From Hysterium pulicare CBS 123377 (lineage: Eukaryota > Ascomycota > Dothideomycetes > Hysteriales > Hysteriaceae): a stretch of 64,000 bases of DNA. The stretch spans positions 1 through 64,000 of the forward strand of contig AJFK01000441.1 in the NCBI GenBank assembly GCA_000467715.1, in the 5' to 3' direction. Positions 22,985 through 34,103 of the stretch are shown here, one piece after another; position 1 is the stretch's first letter, and each line of letters starts with the position of its first letter. The translations under genes were made by a program, and so were the position numbers. The notes beneath the pieces were generated by a model. That model made no database searches and was not told where the DNA came from. It saw nothing but the letters and a program-made list of their open reading frames with translations.

Positions 22985-23485
22985 ATGGAGCCTCCGGCGC
23001 AACCATCGCAAGATCTACCTTCGCACACCAAACCAACGAGTCCTACGCCAGAAATTCACACCTACCACTGCCTCTGTACCTCTCTCCTCCTAGCAACCAG
23101 CACCACTCTCACCTCCCTCCCTCAGCGTACCCCCACCAATAGCCTCGACAAAGCCTACATCCTCCCTCTCCCCCAAAATCCCACCACTTCTTCAACTCCC
23201 CACTACGCCGTCCTCCTCTCCACCCTCCCAGACAAGAAACCACAGGTCATAAAAAGCGAAAATGGGTTCGAGAAGCGGTATCTGCTCAGATGTGGAAGGT
23301 GTAGATTGGTGGTGGGGTATTGGTTGGATTGGGGACAGTTTACTGGAGAGGGAAAGGAGAAGGTAGGGAGGAGGGAGGATGTTGTGTATTTGCTTCCTGG
23401 GGGGTTGATGGGGACGGAGGAGATGGTTGGTGGGAAAGATATGGCGGACTTCATTGGGTTTGAGGGAATTAGAGGGATGGCGTAG
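22985..23485 (+). CDS. STEEP1-domain (UPF0428/CXorf56-like) protein
   Basis: One exon gives 166 residues from the ATG at 22985; the frame is open upstream to 22781 but that region overlaps the divergent HIT gene start and looks like leader. Features of the STEEP1 domain (PF19315) are visible: HTYHCLC near residue 23, RTPTNSLDKAYILP, then EKRYLLRCGRCRLVVGYW, which supplies a second Cys pair, and VVYLLPGGLMGTEEM at the end. In animals STEEP1 promotes STING exit from the ER; in fungi the role is unknown. The Cys pairs suggest a metal-binding fold. Family assignment rests on motif order, so confidence is good but not complete. Confidence 0.8.
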   Translation: MEPPAQPSQDLPSHTKPTSPTPEIHTYHCLCTSLLLATSTTLTSLPQRTPTNSLDKAYILPLPQNPTTSSTPHYAVLLSTLPDKKPQVIKSENGFEKRYLLRCGRCRLVVGYWLDWGQFTGEGKEKVGRREDVVYLLPGGLMGTEEMVGGKDMADFIGFEGIRGMA

Positions 23486-23862
23486 GGTATGGGTCCTGGG
23501 TTTTGGGCCTCGAGGATTATTTTTTCCTGGGTGGATGTCGAGATGAAGCATTAGCGAAACATTATATGAGTAGCAAAAGAGAGTCTGGGAGTGCGACTGG
23601 CTAGGTGAGGATGACTGTTTATTGCTTGCATTCGATTTCTACCCTAAGATACCCTTTCGCAAACACCCGAGCAATGGGCACTCGGGAAATCATCTAGAAA
23701 CCAAAAGTTGAAGATTCATATCCATGCATTGTTCCCATCAAAACCCGTGGAAACCAGAATTCACACTCAACGCCAGTATCCTTCGCATGCAGACCACCAC
23801 TTCTTGTACAAACTACCTCCCGCACCACCTGACAATAAAAGATCATGTAAGGAAGGAAGCGG

Positions 23863-24473
23863 CTAGTTCTCCGCAATCGTCTTGACGAACTCTGTAAACT
23901 CATATCAGCAAAACCATTTCCAAATATTTTGTTTGTGGAAAAACTCACCCCTATAATCAATCTCATTATTCCCAGTGTCAATCGTCGACTTGAACAACTC
24001 TTCCACCTCCTCCTCACTCATCTTCTCTCCCAAATTCGTCAAGATATACTTGATCTGACCTTTTCCGACGAACCCGCTCCGATCTTTATCGAACACTTGA
24101 AAGCCACGGATGTATTCTTCGATGTCGAAGGGTTCGCGGAAGCCGCCTGGGCGGTTCAGGATCTTGGAGAAGGTTTCGAAATCGACTGTTTGATGAACAT
24201 TAGCCTCTTTCTCTCCACCGTAAATGTCGTTTTGTCGGCGGGTAGATCTTGGGAGGGGTATATTGTGAAGGATGTGGGTGGGTTTGAAAAGGTAAACATA
24301 CAATCAGCACCAACGCCCCGTTCTAGATCCGAGATCTCAGCCAAAGTGGGATTCTGTCCACATGCGCGTAGCAAGTCACCGAGAGCGCCACGGTCGACAC
24401 GGCCATTGCCCCGCTTGTCGAAGAGTTGAAAGGCTTCGCGATAGTTTGTTGAGGCCTGTGTTGTGTTATCCAT
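23863..24473 (-). CDS. cdc4: Myosin essential light chain, Cdc4-type EF-hand protein
   Basis: Three exons (24473-24302, 24185-23949, 23891-23863) encode 145 residues, matching the length of S. pombe Cdc4. Diagnostic segments are REAFQLFDKRGNGRV, LGDLLRACGQNPTLAEI, FSKILNRPGGF, GFQVFDKDRSGFVG, YILTNLGEKMSEEEV and the terminal EFVKTIAEN. The EF loops are degenerate at position 12 (Gln or Phe instead of Glu), as expected of a light chain that holds IQ motifs without calcium. It should bind type II and V myosins and act in the contractile ring at septation. The short last exon (29 bases) is needed to complete the final helix. Confidence 0.92.
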
Positions 24474-25146
24474 GGTTGTTCTTCGATGCGCTTCAGGGAG
24501 CACGAGAGGAAGAAGTGAAGAATGCGCGATGGAAGGTCGCGGGTAACAAGACTTCAAAGCAAGTGAACAAGAAAATAGTGAGGTTTTCGGAAGTAAGGAG
24601 TGAAGCTCCAGCGTCGTTGTAGTGTGTCGCTGCCGCCGAAGCAGTTCCGCTCCTTTCCTTCCCGAGTTGTGGGTACTGAGCACATGATTGCGTGATCAAG
24701 ACTTACCATTTTAAGTATGTGAGGAAGTGAAGATATACAACAGAACAATATGCGATGTCGCTGCTGGAGTCGGTGCAAGATGTGGAATTGAGTATGGAGA
24801 AAGAGATTTGGAGGGGAGGCTTTTGGTGTTTCTTTATGGCGTGAGCCCTGACCGCTACGTGTGTCGAGCGTTATTTGTGTTGCAGCTCGTTGCTAGGGAC
24901 GATGGACAGGGGCGTTTTAGCGTCGTGGAGCACACTTTGAACTTCCTCACGTCACAGCGAAATTTAATCTGGGCTGTAGAGTTCATTCAGTCTTATTAAA
25001 AGGCTGATATTTAGATCATTCAATCTTATTGAAGGACTGATGTTGTTCTGTCTGGATCAGTGAGAGCCAGCTGTTTCGAGTACCCACTCCAAAGCCAGCA
25101 ACTATCTCCCTCCGCACTGAGGGCTTCTGAGACCCAGCAAGTTGGT
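24474..25146. other. Upstream region of the myosin light chain gene
   Basis: About 220 bases of leader with CT-rich patches precede the light-chain ATG. The remainder shows no supported gene. A repeated phrase (attcagtcttattaaaaggctgat at 24985 and caatcttattgaaggactgat at 25020) forms an imperfect 35-bp tandem repeat. Confidence 0.45.
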
Positions 25147-25510
25147 TTACAGAGACATCTTTGGTTGCATAGCATCCTGAGGAGGAAGAGGAATATCATC
25201 CCGAGCCTCGGTCTTGTCCTCAGTCTTATCCTCCGTCTCATCCTCAGCCTTGACTTCAGTTCAGTAGTCACCAGCAGGGAAATGACACTTGCAGCTGAGT
25301 CTCGGCTACTTGTCGAACCCTCTTCTTTCATACAATCCATCACTTCCCTGGTAAAACGCTTAATGCAGCAACGACAAAGAGACCACAGCAAGTCCGTGAG
25401 AATCTCCAAATCCCTTAGCGAGGTCCAGCCGCTGCAAGCTCTTGGGTGGCGTTCTCTTGGCAGGTTGCAACCCGGACTGGAGCTGAAGCTTCACGCCTTC
25501 GCACCGGATG
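25147..25510 (-). pseudogene. Frameshifted coding remnant with Glu/Asp/Lys-rich C-terminus
   Basis: On the minus strand the end of a protein is readable: KAEDETEDKTEDKTEARDD then IPLPPQDAMQPKMSL and a TAA at 25147. Upstream the coding look moves to another frame (KRFTREVMDCMKEEG, RDSAASVISLLVTTE). The two are separated by a perfect 5-base tandem duplication (CTGAACTGAA on the minus strand, 25255-25264) whose removal would restore one frame. Further upstream a third segment (LQPAKRTPPKSLQRLDLAKG) is in yet another phase. No plausible intron fixes all shifts. I treat it as a decayed gene of unknown family; chance open frames remain possible. Confidence 0.4.
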
Positions 25511-25720
25511 ATTTGCTAGAAAGCATGACGATAGCTGTTCAGCTGAACGTGGCTGTCAACTCCAAGACTCCCAAAGTCAGGTCTCGCGTAGTGGTATAAA
25601 GCTTCGTTCTGGATCTCTGGTTCCCTGCTCCTCTGCTCCCATATCTTGTCTTCGTGATGCTTGAGTTCCTCGCAATGTGACGTTGGATTATTTAATTTTC
25701 ACCACCCAATTCTATTTGGA

Positions 25721-27028
25721 ATGCTAAAGGCGACTGCAAACGTATCTCAAATGCTCCTCTTATCTCTCTACCTTTTATCAATTCCCCTCCCATCCTGCGC
25801 ACAAAGTCTCCTCTCCGCTTTAAGCTCATATCCTCAGCTCTCAAATTTCACCTCTTTCTATTCATCCAACGAAGCATTCGCCAACACGCTCTTCGGCAAT
25901 GCGTCTCTCTACCCATTGACCGTTCTCGTCCCTGATAACAATGCCTTCGCCGCCTACCAAGCAAAAGCAGGCGCATCATTGACGTCCCTTTCTCCTGAGA
26001 AACTTCTGCCACTAGTACAATACCATGCATTGGTGGGGAATCTGGGCAAAGATAACTTCACAAGCGCCGACGGAATCACTGCGCCAACTCTCCTAAATGG
26101 CCAACAGTATAATAATAGGAGCGCTGGTACCCAACTCGCAGCTCAATTCGGCAGCGTGGAAAGGAGTTCTGGACAGGTAGTTTTCATAGAGCCCAACCAA
26201 TCGAGGAGTACCAAGTTTGTCGTCCGACAGGCGGGGTCCGCGCCGATGGATGCTGTGAGGTCAGGCATGCAATCCAATGTTGAGATGACAGTCTTGGAGA
26301 ACGGGACTTGGGATGGAGGACAGTTCCACATCATAGACGGGTTCGTTAGAAATCTTGAAGGGCCCTCGAATATGTAGATGTGCGACCTGTTGCTGACGTC
26401 TTGTGCTCTAGTCTTCTTACCATCCCGGAAACATGCTCAAATACGATCCGCAGCACGTCGCTCACTTCCCTCGACAACGCGTTAAACCGCACAAATCTTT
26501 ACCCGGCTCTCGATTCCTCCTCTAACATCACCTGTCTCGGTCCCAACAACGCCGCCTTTGCCGCCGCAGCCAATGCAGATAGCACGCTCAATGAAACCGC
26601 ATTGAAGAGCGCACTACTCTTCCACACACTCCCAGAAGTCGCTTACTCAAACTTCTTAACTGATGGACAGGAGTTCACGAGTTTGAGTAATGATACGATT
26701 AGGGTGACAAGGAATGGGAGTGGGATTTGGTTTAATAATGCCAAGGTCTTGGATGCGAATGTTCTGTATGTTCCTGTTATTCGATGTAATGATGATTGGC
26801 TAATCGATGATCCGAAGGGCCAATAACGGACTGATGCATGTCCTTGATAGCGTCATGCTACCGCTTGATCAAATCAATGCCACGAGTACGACGAGCCCGT
26901 CCTCAACTGCTTCGAAAACGGGGGCTGCTGCGGCGACTTCGAGCAGTGCAGTGGGTGCGAATAAAGAAGCAAGGAGCGTGCACATCATGGTGGGCGCATT
27001 TGCTGCCGCAGTGATGATTGTATATTGA
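25721..27028 (+). CDS. GPI-anchored protein with two fasciclin (FAS1) domains
   Basis: Three exons (25721-26340, 26412-26765, 26818-27028) encode 394 residues. A signal peptide (MLLLSLYLLSIPLPSCA) lies within the first 30 residues. FAS1 domain 1 covers about 33-208, with LTVLVPDNNAFAAY and the closing FHIIDG; domain 2 covers about 212-345, with ITCLGPNNAAFAAA and GLMHVLDSVMLP. Both introns fall at equivalent places near the ends of the domains. Many N-glycosylation sequons are present. A Ser/Thr/Ala stalk leads to a C-terminal hydrophobic tail (MVGAFAAAVMIVY) typical of GPI anchoring. Such proteins act at the cell wall in adhesion or morphogenesis. An ATG at 25751 is an alternative start that keeps the signal. 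Confidence 0.92.
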
Positions 27029-27402
27029 GGATTAGAAGCTCTTTTTTCCGCTTCTGAGAGATATCAACAAGAAGAGATAACTGAGTCCATAAGTATAGAG
27101 AATCGCATCGTTATAGACCGCAATCTAGCCAGTGTCGGATGCACGTCATTTGTTCTCTTCATCTTGATGCTCTCAAAATCCTTCCTCATTTGCCCGCGGA
27201 ACTAGCCCCGCACATTCACTGCATTCACAACGGTGAATGCATCCACGCCCCCACAGCCAAGACAGCGCTTTGGCCAACGACCCTCGCACCTCGAAACGTA
27301 GAACTTTGCTCTCAGTAATCAACACTTTTTTATTCGGTTACCGGATTAGGAAGGTTTTTGGAAGGGGTGCTGCCTGAGGCTACAGGTCTTCCTAAGCTCC
27401 GA

Positions 27403-30400
27403 TCAATGTACCCCAATAAATCTCGTATTAGGCTGTTGAGTTTGTTTCATCTCCTCTTCCGCATCGTCGTCCTTATTCTCATCAAATCCTTCAAAGTCCT
27501 CTTCCTCGTTCTTGATCTCCGCCTCCATTCCCGCAATCCCCTTCGCCAACCTCACCACCTCAGCCGCGACGACCGTCTCAATCCCCGCCGGCACCCTCTC
27601 CTCCTCACCCCAAGGCAAACTCTCGACATCGATCTCCTTCTCCTTCCCAAGCAGACACATAACTACTACTAGCGCCCCCGCCTTACTCATTACCACATTT
27701 GCCTCCTTACAGCCCTCAGAGCAGCAACACTCCAGACACCCTTCAAGACACTGACATGCCTGCAACCTCTCACATGCCTGACCCAACAACACATCGATAA
27801 ATTCGAAGGCCTTAGTCGAGATACCCGAGCCCGCAGAGCCGCCTTTCGCATCATAGAATGTCAGACGGGCGGGACGCTTGCGACTCGTTTCGCGCTTGGC
27901 GAATTCCTTGAGCGCGACTTTACATTCGGTTCGGACATCGCCGGGCATGGAAATGACGAAGTTGGGCATTAGCGAGAGGACGGCATGTTCAGCTGCGTGA
28001 ATCGCAGCTGCGATGTTTAATCTTCTGGACTGGAGGATCTCCATTGCTGATTTGGGGACGTCGAGCCACATGCCCTTGGAATATAGTATGATCGGGGGAT
28101 TATCGACTTGTACGGCGTCAAGGATCCTCCTTTTCTTATCGACTTTGAAGAAACCGAACACGACTTGCTTGATCTTGATTGGGCCGTAGAAAGCTTTTGA
28201 GCGCGAGCCGGGGATCTTGCGAATCGCCTCGGTTTCAACGGGATCGATGTCCGTGTAATCGCGTTGTTGAGTCGTCCAATCGACTTTCACATACTCCACT
28301 TTCGCTATCATGCGCTCTTGGCTAAACTCCTTGACGAGGTACGTATTTCCTTGGTGTAGAAATATCCCACCTTCGTATATTGTGAAGAAGGCACGCGAGG
28401 CCTCGAGTTCTTCCAGCACGGTGTTTTTATTGTGCGTCACGTCTATGATGGCGAAATGCGTATCTTCCGTATCACGAATCGCTACGAAGCGGGAGGGAAA
28501 CGGCAGGAAGCGCTCATTGCAGTGGTAGAAACCTTGTGGATCTTTACGCATCCGCTCGTTGCAGATTTTGGAGAGTAAGGGGCCGAAGTAGACGTTGTCC
28601 ACGGAGGGATTTATAGGCATTTCGTGCGCGGCACATTGGATGTGTCCCTCGAGTACGAGAAGATTTTCTAGATCGACTTGCAACTCGGAGTTCGGTTTCG
28701 TGAAGATCTCGTCTGGATTCGACATGTAGTATTGGTCTGTGGGGAAGCAATCGCCAACAAGCACGGATAGTGAGTCTTTGTTTCGACGACCTGCGCGTCC
28801 GCTTTGTTGGCGAAGATTGGCGATTGTGTAGGGAAAGCCAACGGTGATAACTGCATCTAAGGACCCGATGTCAACACCTAGTTCAAGGGCGTTGGTGGCT
28901 ACGATACCGACGAGCTTGCCGTCGAACATTTCGCGTTCGATCTGTCGTCGGTCTTGAGGCGTATAACCACCTCGGTATGCCATTACTCTTGCTATCACCT
29001 CCGCCCTTTCAAGGTTTGTCAGTTCAGTTTTGACGGCCGCGAGGAGAGCTTCGCATTGTTTTCTGATGCGACAGAAAGCGATGACTCGCACCCCTCGCAA
29101 AATGAGTTGGCAGAAAAGCTTCGCTGATTCATGCATGCTGTCTCCCCTCCCTGAAGTAGGGTCACCAGGGTCCTTGAAGGGCGTATTCCAGCAAAGGAAT
29201 TCCTTTCTTCCAGACGGAGAACCATCGAAATCTGTAAGCTTGACCTCTTCTACCCCAAAGATGGTCTTCATATGTTCTTCTGGGTTTGCAACTGTCGCTG
29301 AACATGATATGAACTTGACATGATGGTTCCCTACCGCAGCGCATACTCTTCGTAAACGTCTCATGATTAGGGCAACATGAGCGCCAAATAGACCGTTATA
29401 GACGTGGAGTTCATCGACAACTACAAAGCGTAGATTCTGAAGGAATGATCGCCAAGCCTCTTCTTGAGGTAGAATGGTAATATGAAGCATGTCGGGGTTG
29501 GTGAAGATGATTCGTCCTTCATCTCGAATGTAGTTGCGGTCTGCCATCGGTGTGTCTCCGTCAAAGGTCTCGACAACTAGATTCTCTAGACCGCCCATGA
29601 AGCGTAGCAGTTCCTTTAGACTTCGGCGCTGATCCTGTGCTAGAGCTTTTGTAGGAAAAATGTACATAGCTCTAGTATTTATGTCCTGTTCGAGTTGGTG
29701 TAAAACGGGGATTTGGTATATCACTGACTTTCCAGAACTTGTGGAGGTAGACACAATGACATTATGGCCATCGTAGAGGTTGTTGATTGCTTCCGCTTGA
29801 TGGGAGTACAGTTGGTGGATACTGCGAGTGTTGTACAAAGCATTGACCATGTTCTGAGATAACTGGAAATTTAGATCGCCATATATTGGAGGCTGGGGGT
29901 CGAACACTCGATGACCATCCGGAACAATTTGACCAGTATACCATTCCAAAGTCTTGATATCCGAGACAATCTCAGGGATTGCCTTCCGTTCTTTCGGTAT
30001 CGTGGTAGGTAGTCGGGCTTGAGGATCAGCACCTGGCGTTGTAGCCCTGCTTTCCGATGGGGTAGGGATGAAAGCAACAAAGTCTTCTTGAAGTTTTGTG
30101 ACTGGATCAGCATTGTCTTCGGCGCATTGATTCAGGAAAGCATTGACTGCAGATGTAAACTTCGTATTTCGTTTCTCGATTAGCTTCATCATTTGCTTCT
30201 GACTAAACACGGGCATCTTCAAATCCTCATTCCTAAGTCTCTGAATAGCCTTCGTCGGCTCTCCTGTTTTCGCATGCTGGACCTGACGCTTAAGATCGCC
30301 ATCAATATACTCGAAGAGAAGCACTTCATTGCTTTTGCCGCCATCTTTTTCTATGGGTGCTGCAATGACAAATTCTTTCGCTCTTTTCCCGCTCATGTTA

Positions 30401-30915
30401 TCCTCAACACCCATCAGATTGATTTGTAGCATAGCCTCATCAACGTAGACAAAATTGATTGCCCGTGGGATCAATGCCTTGATCTGGGCGACATCTTCTA
30501 TCAGAAGCTCACGTTGTATGTGTCCTTCCACAGTTGACTTGATATTATCGAACGTTGTGGCGAGATGTTTGCGGGTGCAACAGAAGGTATAGACCAAGTT
30601 CAACGCTCGATGCGTCTGCCCAAGCCTCGTGAAATGTTCCGGCCATGGAATTGATGATTCGACGATAGTAGAAGATGCCTGGCGAACGAGCGAGGGTTTC
30701 AGTGCATCACTCTTTGCTTTGGGGGTTCGTCGGGGCTTCTTGCCGCCATCGTGGGTCTTCGTTGGGACGATCGTAGTCAAGGAGTTTGGTGTGAACTCCT
30801 GAGTAGGGAGATCCTCTTCAGGGTGCGACTCATTCGGGACATTCTCTTCTGGGTATTTTCTCTTCCTTTTCTTCACGATTTGGTCCGATACTGATGCTGC
30901 TTTGAGCCTGGGCAT
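27403..30915 (-). CDS. HRQ1: ATP-dependent 3'-5' DNA helicase HRQ1 (RecQ4-like)
   Basis: A single exon encodes 1170 residues from the ATG at 30915 (the frame is open upstream only with TTG). The N-terminus is basic (KKRKRKYP, KKPRRTPKAK), fitting nuclear import. Helicase motifs follow: SHQAEAI (Q-like), STSTSSGKS Walker A at about 388-397, PTKALAQDQ, DELH box at about 501-504, SCSATVANP, and in lobe 2 FCRIRKQCEALL, ATNALELGVDIG and QQSGRAGRR. The C-terminal MZB/DUF1998 domain carries the cysteine cluster C-x-C...C-x2-CCC...C that binds zinc, followed by a short acidic tail ending RFIGVH. HRQ1 acts in interstrand crosslink repair and telomere maintenance. A truncated copy of its 3' end lies at about 46770-47055. 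Confidence 0.95.
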   Translation of the reverse strand: MPRLKAASVSDQIVKKRKRKYPEENVPNESHPEEDLPTQEFTPNSLTTIVPTKTHDGGKKPRRTPKAKSDALKPSLVRQASSTIVESSIPWPEHFTRLGQTHRALNLVYTFCCTRKHLATTFDNIKSTVEGHIQRELLIEDVAQIKALIPRAINFVYVDEAMLQINLMGVEDNMSGKRAKEFVIAAPIEKDGGKSNEVLLFEYIDGDLKRQVQHAKTGEPTKAIQRLRNEDLKMPVFSQKQMMKLIEKRNTKFTSAVNAFLNQCAEDNADPVTKLQEDFVAFIPTPSESRATTPGADPQARLPTTIPKERKAIPEIVSDIKTLEWYTGQIVPDGHRVFDPQPPIYGDLNFQLSQNMVNALYNTRSIHQLYSHQAEAINNLYDGHNVIVSTSTSSGKSVIYQIPVLHQLEQDINTRAMYIFPTKALAQDQRRSLKELLRFMGGLENLVVETFDGDTPMADRNYIRDEGRIIFTNPDMLHITILPQEEAWRSFLQNLRFVVVDELHVYNGLFGAHVALIMRRLRRVCAAVGNHHVKFISCSATVANPEEHMKTIFGVEEVKLTDFDGSPSGRKEFLCWNTPFKDPGDPTSGRGDSMHESAKLFCQLILRGVRVIAFCRIRKQCEALLAAVKTELTNLERAEVIARVMAYRGGYTPQDRRQIEREMFDGKLVGIVATNALELGVDIGSLDAVITVGFPYTIANLRQQSGRAGRRNKDSLSVLVGDCFPTDQYYMSNPDEIFTKPNSELQVDLENLLVLEGHIQCAAHEMPINPSVDNVYFGPLLSKICNERMRKDPQGFYHCNERFLPFPSRFVAIRDTEDTHFAIIDVTHNKNTVLEELEASRAFFTIYEGGIFLHQGNTYLVKEFSQERMIAKVEYVKVDWTTQQRDYTDIDPVETEAIRKIPGSRSKAFYGPIKIKQVVFGFFKVDKKRRILDAVQVDNPPIILYSKGMWLDVPKSAMEILQSRRLNIAAAIHAAEHAVLSLMPNFVISMPGDVRTECKVALKEFAKRETSRKRPARLTFYDAKGGSAGSGISTKAFEFIDVLLGQACERLQACQCLEGCLECCCSEGCKEANVVMSKAGALVVVMCLLGKEKEIDVESLPWGEEERVPAGIETVVAAEVVRLAKGIAGMEAEIKNEEEDFEGFDENKDDDAEEEMKQTQQPNTRFIGVH

Positions 30916-31527
30916 TGTTGAAGCATGGTTACTTTCCACAGGAGAGGTTGAGCTTGGTAGAGCGTGGCGAACGTCAATGACGACAAGTTCGCTTGGAAGA
31001 CGCAAGCAAAAGCCTCGAGACGTCGGAGCTCGGTGATGTATCTACAGGTCAATTGAATGAGTAGATGATGGAGTTATTCGGAATATACTGCCTTCATTCA
31101 TGAAGGTGATGAAGAACATCGAATCACATTGATGATGAGCTTCACTGCCAAGACTGTAGAGCAGTAACGCGTGGTCACGCGTTCTCGCTAACATACTAAG
31201 TAAATTCCTCATCGCTTGCCACCAACCTTTTTATATCACTAGCGCCAGAATTTTCACTTCAACACCGCAAGACTCCAACATATACTCCACTACTAACAAT
31301 TAACTAGGCTGAATCTTTGTATTCTACAGTGAATACAGTCTATCCTCACGCATCGACCGCCATACTTCTATTGAAAGTGTCTCACAATATGGCTCTCATT
31401 TACAACAGCTCAAATGGGTACAAGCCTGGTACCAGCGATACAGTATCAGTGGCTCAGCTCAGTTGACAAATGAAGCACTTGACCCTAACCAGGTGCAGCT
31501 GGATACCGCCCCTCAACAATCGTTATT
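30916..31527. other. Intergenic region
   Basis: It contains the HRQ1 promoter and, near 31389, a 25-codon ORF (MALIYNSSNGYKPGTSD...) preceded by TTAACTAG and TCTACAG splice-like signals. That ORF may be an exon of a transcript I cannot complete. Nothing else is supported. Confidence 0.4.
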
Positions 31528-32549
31528 TTAGGTCGAAATTGAAGTCGAGTATGGAGCGCCATTGGTAAGGTATACGACGTTAACGGCAGCGAAACTTTGC
31601 AGATTAGCGAATTCCAGGCCCATTGAATCAGCAATCGGGAGACAATATGTTCCTTGACTTACGCGGATGTGGCCGCGAAAACCTCAATCTTTCGCGCATT
31701 GGTCATAAGAGCCAAGGCCAAAGAGAAAAACGCCGACAGTATAACTATGATTCCAAGTCGTAGACCATTGTCTCTGACGACATAGAGGATGACTACAGAA
31801 CATAGAGGCAACATGGATGCGATGACTGTCGTTCCAACGCGGACAATCGTCCTCAATGTCCCTTCTTTATACTCGTATATCCCGGACCCAAACTTTTCCG
31901 AGACTGGGCGCTAATCACAATTTGAATCAGCCCAATATGCTATGTTTGAGACCATACCTTGACCTTCTCGCCAAATATCTTGTGATATCTGGGGATGACT
32001 TTGTCGGTAAACCAACGCGAGAAGGGATCTGGAGCTTGGCGGACGTTCAAAGCCACAAGATCGTTCTCATTATCTAAACTCCAAGAATTTCGATCAAGGC
32101 CAAGTAAAGGAAACGACCCCATCGATGGTCTCTCGAACCAACTTCTCAGAAACTGGAGATCATGACGAGTAGGATGTCCGAGACGGGAGATTGATGCCTG
32201 CTTCAAGAGTAAGTCGTCTGAAAGTAATGTCAGTCTTCGCCATGAAGATGATCCGGCACTATCTCATACTATACTTCTCAAGCTTCTCTCGCAGTTCCAA
32301 AACCGTTTCCCACTGTCTCGTATCGCCTTCGTCATCTCCTTGGGACAGCGACCACCAGTCACAGGCATGATTTCCGCGGTCAATGTGCCTGGCATCATGT
32401 CGTGCAATGTCTTCCAATTCTGCCTCGAGGTGGGTAATCTCAGCCTGAAGATACAGAAGATTCTGTATGTTCAGAGCTCGAAAGCGGCGCAGTATGGCAA
32501 ATTCATCGTGTGCGCCCATCAATTGCGCGACTTTCGCATAGCCTTCCAT
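31528..32549 (-). CDS. DUF6594 domain membrane protein
   Basis: Four exons (32549-32270, 32217-31958, 31910-31663, 31594-31528) join in frame to 284 residues. The order of motifs is that of DUF6594: EGYAKVAQLMGAHDEFAILR, LNIQNLLYLQAEITHLEAEL, WETVLELREKLEKYNDLLL, FLRSWFERPSMG, a short linker, then two hydrophobic helices near the C-terminus (VIASMLPLCSVVILYVV and GIIVILSAFFSLALALM) followed by RKIEVFAATSAFAAVNVVY. Each intron has a GT..AG pair. The family is abundant in Pezizomycotina, often near heterokaryon-incompatibility-type genes, and has no known function; a soluble helical N-terminus attached to a membrane hairpin is what the sequence shows. Confidence 0.88.
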
Positions 32550-33116
32550 TTCTTGTCAATGTGTTTGGAGATTTTTCTAGTCTTTTGCGAGCCTTGTAGT
32601 TCAATATTGTGAGCCTGCGGTCATATTTTAACACTAGATTTCCTGGGCTGTCGGTTAGGCGACCATGCATACAGCTTGCAGCAAGGCTCGGATGCAGTGA
32701 CACCTCCCACCAGTAAGGCGTATCTACAGGCTGAGGCATACTAAAGTGACACAGCCCCTGTTTCTGTGGCATCCTATAAAGCGTTTGCCGGACCCTACCT
32801 CAACTGCTGTCGCTCCTCAAGCAATCGGCCAATCGCCAAAATATACGAAAGCCTGCTTCCCATTGGCGACCTTCACCGGGCGAATAGTTCAGGAATGGCT
32901 TCCGATACGCGGCAGAGACCGGAGGGGTATAAAACAGACTATCGGCGAGGAATGAGGGGTTCAAGGTATTGCAGCCTAGTCACACTCTGAAGAACAGTGC
33001 AGTGATAACCTGCGCGCAATTAAAGTTCAGGTGGATATCAAGCTTTCGAATACTCCTCTCAGAAATCATTACAATATTCATTGACAGAACGGCAAGCATA
33101 CCGCAACTCGCCAACG
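32550..33116. other. Divergent intergenic region
   Basis: The starts of the DUF6594 gene (32549) and the retropepsin-like gene (33117) face away from each other here, so this is a possible shared promoter. The GTATAAAA sequence at about 32928-32935 could be a TATA box for the plus-strand gene. No coding segment is supported. Confidence 0.45.
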
Positions 33117-34103
33117 ATGGGCGGAAATCGCACGAACGGGAGCCCTTTCCCTCAGAGGGAGCCAACATTCTCCCCGGATGAGTGGGATACTCTGGAGCTC
33201 GACCGCAAAAGATACCTTGCTTCCAGCTTTGTGCTGTTCGGAATGCGGCCAGAACAAATGGCTGAAGCGCAAAAATTAAATGAAGCGACCACTATGTTTC
33301 AAGAAAAGACTACTACTACATTCACGTATCAGAATGGGGCTGGCAACATGTCCCCAGGTGGCGACCCCCAGTCACCGGTACGATATCGTTCCTTTACACC
33401 CTACGTATTTGCAGCTGAGGAATTCAGCAGTGCTGCCAAACTTACAATGGACAGGGATGCGATATTGACCATGGTCGCTCTCGTTGGGTTCGGATCATCA
33501 ATCAAAGCACTAGCAGGGCAGAATATGTCGAAGTGAACGAGGACACTGGTACGGACGTCAACTGGGTTTCACCGAAGCTTGTGCGGGACTACAATTTGGA
33601 AATCCTTGATGCACCTTCGAACATTTATCTCGACTTCCACAACGAAGAACATAGACCCGCTGGATTGGTAAAAATTGCCTGCGTTGGAAAAGGATCCAGG
33701 ACGATTGACACGGAATTTTTCCTCGCTCCCGACGCGTACCCCAAAAAGCTCTCTATCGGCAACAACTTCATCAATACTATTGGCCACGCTCATACCGTCT
33801 TTTTGGATGAACCACCCGGGAACGCTCTTATCATGGTACAGAAGGGAAAAACGGTAGGTAAGGGGAGATTAGTCAATTCTTAGGCAAAATCAGATGAGCG
33901 GAGTGAATAATTCGGGTCAACAGGAAACGGAACGTCTGTCAATAGAGGTGGCGCGAGCTCAGGCAGATAATAAGGCCGCACAATTGGATCGAAAGCGACT
34001 AGAGCAGAAGCAAAAGCGCACCTCGTCTGGTCACGAAGAACAACGGCCATGGAAACGGTCTGGATCGAGCTCGACTACGAGAGGAATCCGCAAAGAGGGA
34101 TGA
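33117..34103 (+). CDS. Retropepsin-like aspartic protease domain protein
   Basis: Three exons (33117-33482, 33542-33853, 33894-34103) give 295 residues. The 59-bp first intron joins AILTMVAL directly to DTGTDVNWVSPKLV, producing the hydrophobic-hydrophobic-DTG active-site signature of a single-lobe retropepsin fold. About 75 residues later KLSIGNNFI resembles the second conserved turn (hydrophobic-IG-R/N-x-F). The second intron (40 bp, phase 0) leads to a charged, probably helical C-terminus (about 227-295) with QAEQ/RKRLEQKQKR-like basic stretches. There is one catalytic Asp per chain, so activity would need a dimer as in Ddi1 or retroviral enzymes; no reverse transcriptase, integrase or terminal repeat lies nearby. 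The start has good context (CCAACGATGG). Without the introns the locus would look frameshifted. Confidence 0.65.
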